Source: DAOTUB01 sp034437455 (lineage in GTDB: Bacteria > Chloroflexota > Anaerolineae > B4-G1). From it: a stretch of 6,704 nt of DNA. Positions within the stretch are counted from its first letter, which is position 1. The number at the start of each line of letters is the position of its first letter. Position numbers and translations under genes: made by a program. The notes beneath the pieces are model-generated. The model ran no database searches. It saw nothing but the letters and a program-made list of their open reading frames with translations, and was not told the origin of the DNA. The stretch spans positions 1 through 6,704 of the forward strand of contig DAOTUB010000067.1 of NCBI GenBank assembly GCA_034437455.1, written 5' to 3'. This document shows positions 5,259 to 6,704 of this stretch, in pieces.

Positions 5259-6704
5259 ATGAGTTTGCTAGAGGACGCCGTTCTAGACAACCGCTATCGT
5301 GTCATTCGTCCTTTAGGGGAAGGGGGAATGGGCGCCGCCTACCTGGTGGAGGACCAGCGGCTCGGTCGGCAGTGTGTGGCCAAGGCGTCTGCATTGTACG
5401 ATACCGCTCACCGTCAGCAGTTCGAGCAAGAGGCTCGGATTCTGGCAAAGTTGAGCCACCGCTACCTGCCCGAGGTCTATGACTACTTCTTCGATCACAA
5501 TCGCCCTTTCCTAGTCATGCAGTACATCGAGGGGACTACACTGGACCGGCTCAAGCAAGATCGGTCAGCACCCTTCGAAGTAGACCAGGCACTGCGATGG
5601 GCCGACAATTTGCTGGAAGCTCTTATCTACCTCCACAGCCAGAACCCGCCGCTCATCCATCGCGACGTCAAGCCACCCAACGTTTGTATAACACCGCAGG
5701 GGACGGCTGTTTTGCTCGACTTTGGCATCGCGCGTCAGATGAGCGATGCCAGTACCCGAACTGGAGCTCAAGCTCACTCTATGCATTACTCGCCCATTGA
5801 GCAGTATCCTGCCGAGACGATGGCTTCCTACAGCGTACTTCAACAGTACCTGGAGGAACTGGAGACCGCGGGCATTCACACTGGACCTTATTCCGACGTA
5901 TACAGCTTGGGCGCCACGCTCTACTTTGCTCTGACGTTGTTAGACCCACCGGATGCCTGTTTGCGCAAGCTGGAGGAAGGATTGCGCCCTATACGTGAGA
6001 TCAACTCGGACGTTCCTGACTTTTTGGCCCAAGCTCTGGATCGCGCGTTGGTCGTCGATCCCCGCCATCGTTGCCAGACTGCATTCGAACTGCGCCAATT
6101 GCTGCACCCACAGAGAGTGGAGAGCGTCCCACGCAGGCTACAATGGAGGCGCCCTCGTCCCCTCCCCACCGGGAACATCGTAGCACTGGAGCACGAGCTT
6201 GTCTACATTGCCGCTGGCGAGTTCCTGATGGGCGCGGATAATGAGCGTCCGCGCAGCGATCCAGATTTGAAGGATGCCTGTCGCCCGCAACACGCTGTAA
6301 CCCTTGAGCCATACTGCATCGGCCGCTGCCCGGTGACCAACGCCGACTATCAACTCTTTATCGAAAACACCCCCGAGCACCCTGTTCCCTATAGCCCGAT
6401 GCGCTTTGCCCAACGGTACAATTGGGATCGGCAGACACGCACTTTCCCGCGTGGGCTGGAGGATCATCCCGCCGTTCTGCTCACCTGGCAGGATGCGCTG
6501 GCCTACTGCCAATGGCTGGGCAAAGTGACCGGCTACCACTGTCGCCTGCCCACCGAGGCGGAATGGGAAAAGGCCGCCTGCTGGGATCCAGCGACCGGTC
6601 AAGCCAGGCTCTATCCTTGGGGGGACAAATTCGACGAGGATCGATGCAACGTGGATGCCCACGGCGCGCTGCGGCTGGAATCAAGCCCAGTAGGCCAATA
6701 CTCG
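5259..6704 (+). CDS. Ser/Thr protein kinase fused to FGE-sulfatase domain (partial, runs off right edge)
   Basis: The frame is open from the ATG at 5259 to the window end (482 codons, no stop). Residues about 12-283 are a complete Hanks-type kinase: glycine loop LGEGGMGAAYLV (19-30), the β3 lysine in CVAK (Lys42), helix-C Glu58, HRDVKPPN (134-141, Asp136), DFG (154-156), SPIEQY in place of APE (178-183), and SDVYSLGATLY (212-222). All catalytic residues are present. A 26-residue helical insert (183-208, QQYLEELE) separates the APE-like motif from helix F. A short basic linker (292-303) leads into an FGE-sulfatase (SUMF1/EgtB/PvdO-like) domain from about 308: VYIAAGEFLMG, then CIGRCPVTNADY (353-364), HPAVLLTWQDALAYCQWLG, RLPTEAEWEKAA (429-440), YPWGD (452-456), and SSPVGQYS at the edge. 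The C-terminal part, where FGE's copper-binding cysteines would lie, is not visible. There is no membrane segment, so it is probably cytoplasmic. The FGE-like fold may be an oxidase or a ligand-binding C-type-lectin-like module. Its substrate is unknown. Confidence 0.9.
   Translation, partial: MSLLEDAVLDNRYRVIRPLGEGGMGAAYLVEDQRLGRQCVAKASALYDTAHRQQFEQEARILAKLSHRYLPEVYDYFFDHNRPFLVMQYIEGTTLDRLKQDRSAPFEVDQALRWADNLLEALIYLHSQNPPLIHRDVKPPNVCITPQGTAVLLDFGIARQMSDASTRTGAQAHSMHYSPIEQYPAETMASYSVLQQYLEELETAGIHTGPYSDVYSLGATLYFALTLLDPPDACLRKLEEGLRPIREINSDVPDFLAQALDRALVVDPRHRCQTAFELRQLLHPQRVESVPRRLQWRRPRPLPTGNIVALEHELVYIAAGEFLMGADNERPRSDPDLKDACRPQHAVTLEPYCIGRCPVTNADYQLFIENTPEHPVPYSPMRFAQRYNWDRQTRTFPRGLEDHPAVLLTWQDALAYCQWLGKVTGYHCRLPTEAEWEKAACWDPATGQARLYPWGDKFDEDRCNVDAHGALRLESSPVGQYS

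Noticed and set aside
6232..6254. GC-rich 7-bp hairpin in the FGE coding region (6232-6238 / 6248-6254)
   Set aside because: A 7-bp stem with a 9-nt loop is expected by chance in GC-rich coding sequence, and it lies within well-conserved protein sequence.
4434..6704. The two kinase-type genes as one gene split by a frameshift
   Set aside because: The first ends with a full kinase C-lobe and the second starts with its own Shine-Dalgarno sequence, ATG and complete N-lobe plus C-lobe. They are two separate kinase modules.

Overview
The window looks like an accessory defence region from a bacterium of moderate-to-high GC. The gene style (a NERD/kinase-type protein, and a Ser/Thr kinase fused to an FGE-sulfatase domain) and the intergenic repeat style recall Chloroflexota (Anaerolineae-like) genomes. 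That placement is an inference from family resemblance, not a measured result. All genes lie on the + strand.

Layout. (1) Bases 1-334 hold no credible gene. They form an AT-richer, nested imperfect inverted repeat with 14-nt perfect outer arms (1-14 / 321-334), 13-nt perfect inner arms (36-48 / 287-299) and a 10-nt perfect inner pair (136-145 / 179-188). This looks like a MITE-type foldback element. (2) Directly after its right arm comes the C-terminal part of a BREX BrxB protein (DUF1788), 355-726. It lacks its first third and has no proper start or ribosome binding site, so the gene seems to have been cut by the element. (3) Three bases later, 730-4359 encodes an intact 1209-residue BrxC-type P-loop ATPase, the large core NTPase of BREX phage defence. 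(4) After a 74-bp gap, 4434-5237 encodes a 267-residue protein that joins a NERD nuclease-like domain directly to the C-lobe of a protein kinase. The kinase N-lobe is missing and the catalytic HRD and DFG motifs are altered. (5) Bases 5259-6704 encode a complete Ser/Thr protein kinase domain followed by an FGE-sulfatase (SUMF1/EgtB-like) domain. This gene runs off the right edge of the window.

How the parts may work together. BrxB followed by BrxC is the usual order at the start of a type I-like BREX operon, and PglX (methyltransferase) and PglZ are expected next. Here two kinase-type genes follow brxC instead. One has the NERD-plus-kinase design seen in PglW-type proteins of type 2 BREX (Pgl). 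The locus may be a variant BREX with a phosphorylation-based regulatory arm, or a decaying BREX island in which brxB was hit by a mobile element and the NERD-kinase lost its middle. The broken brxB and the N-lobe-less kinase favour decay. The intact brxC and the intact downstream kinase leave function open. The flanks outside the window would decide.
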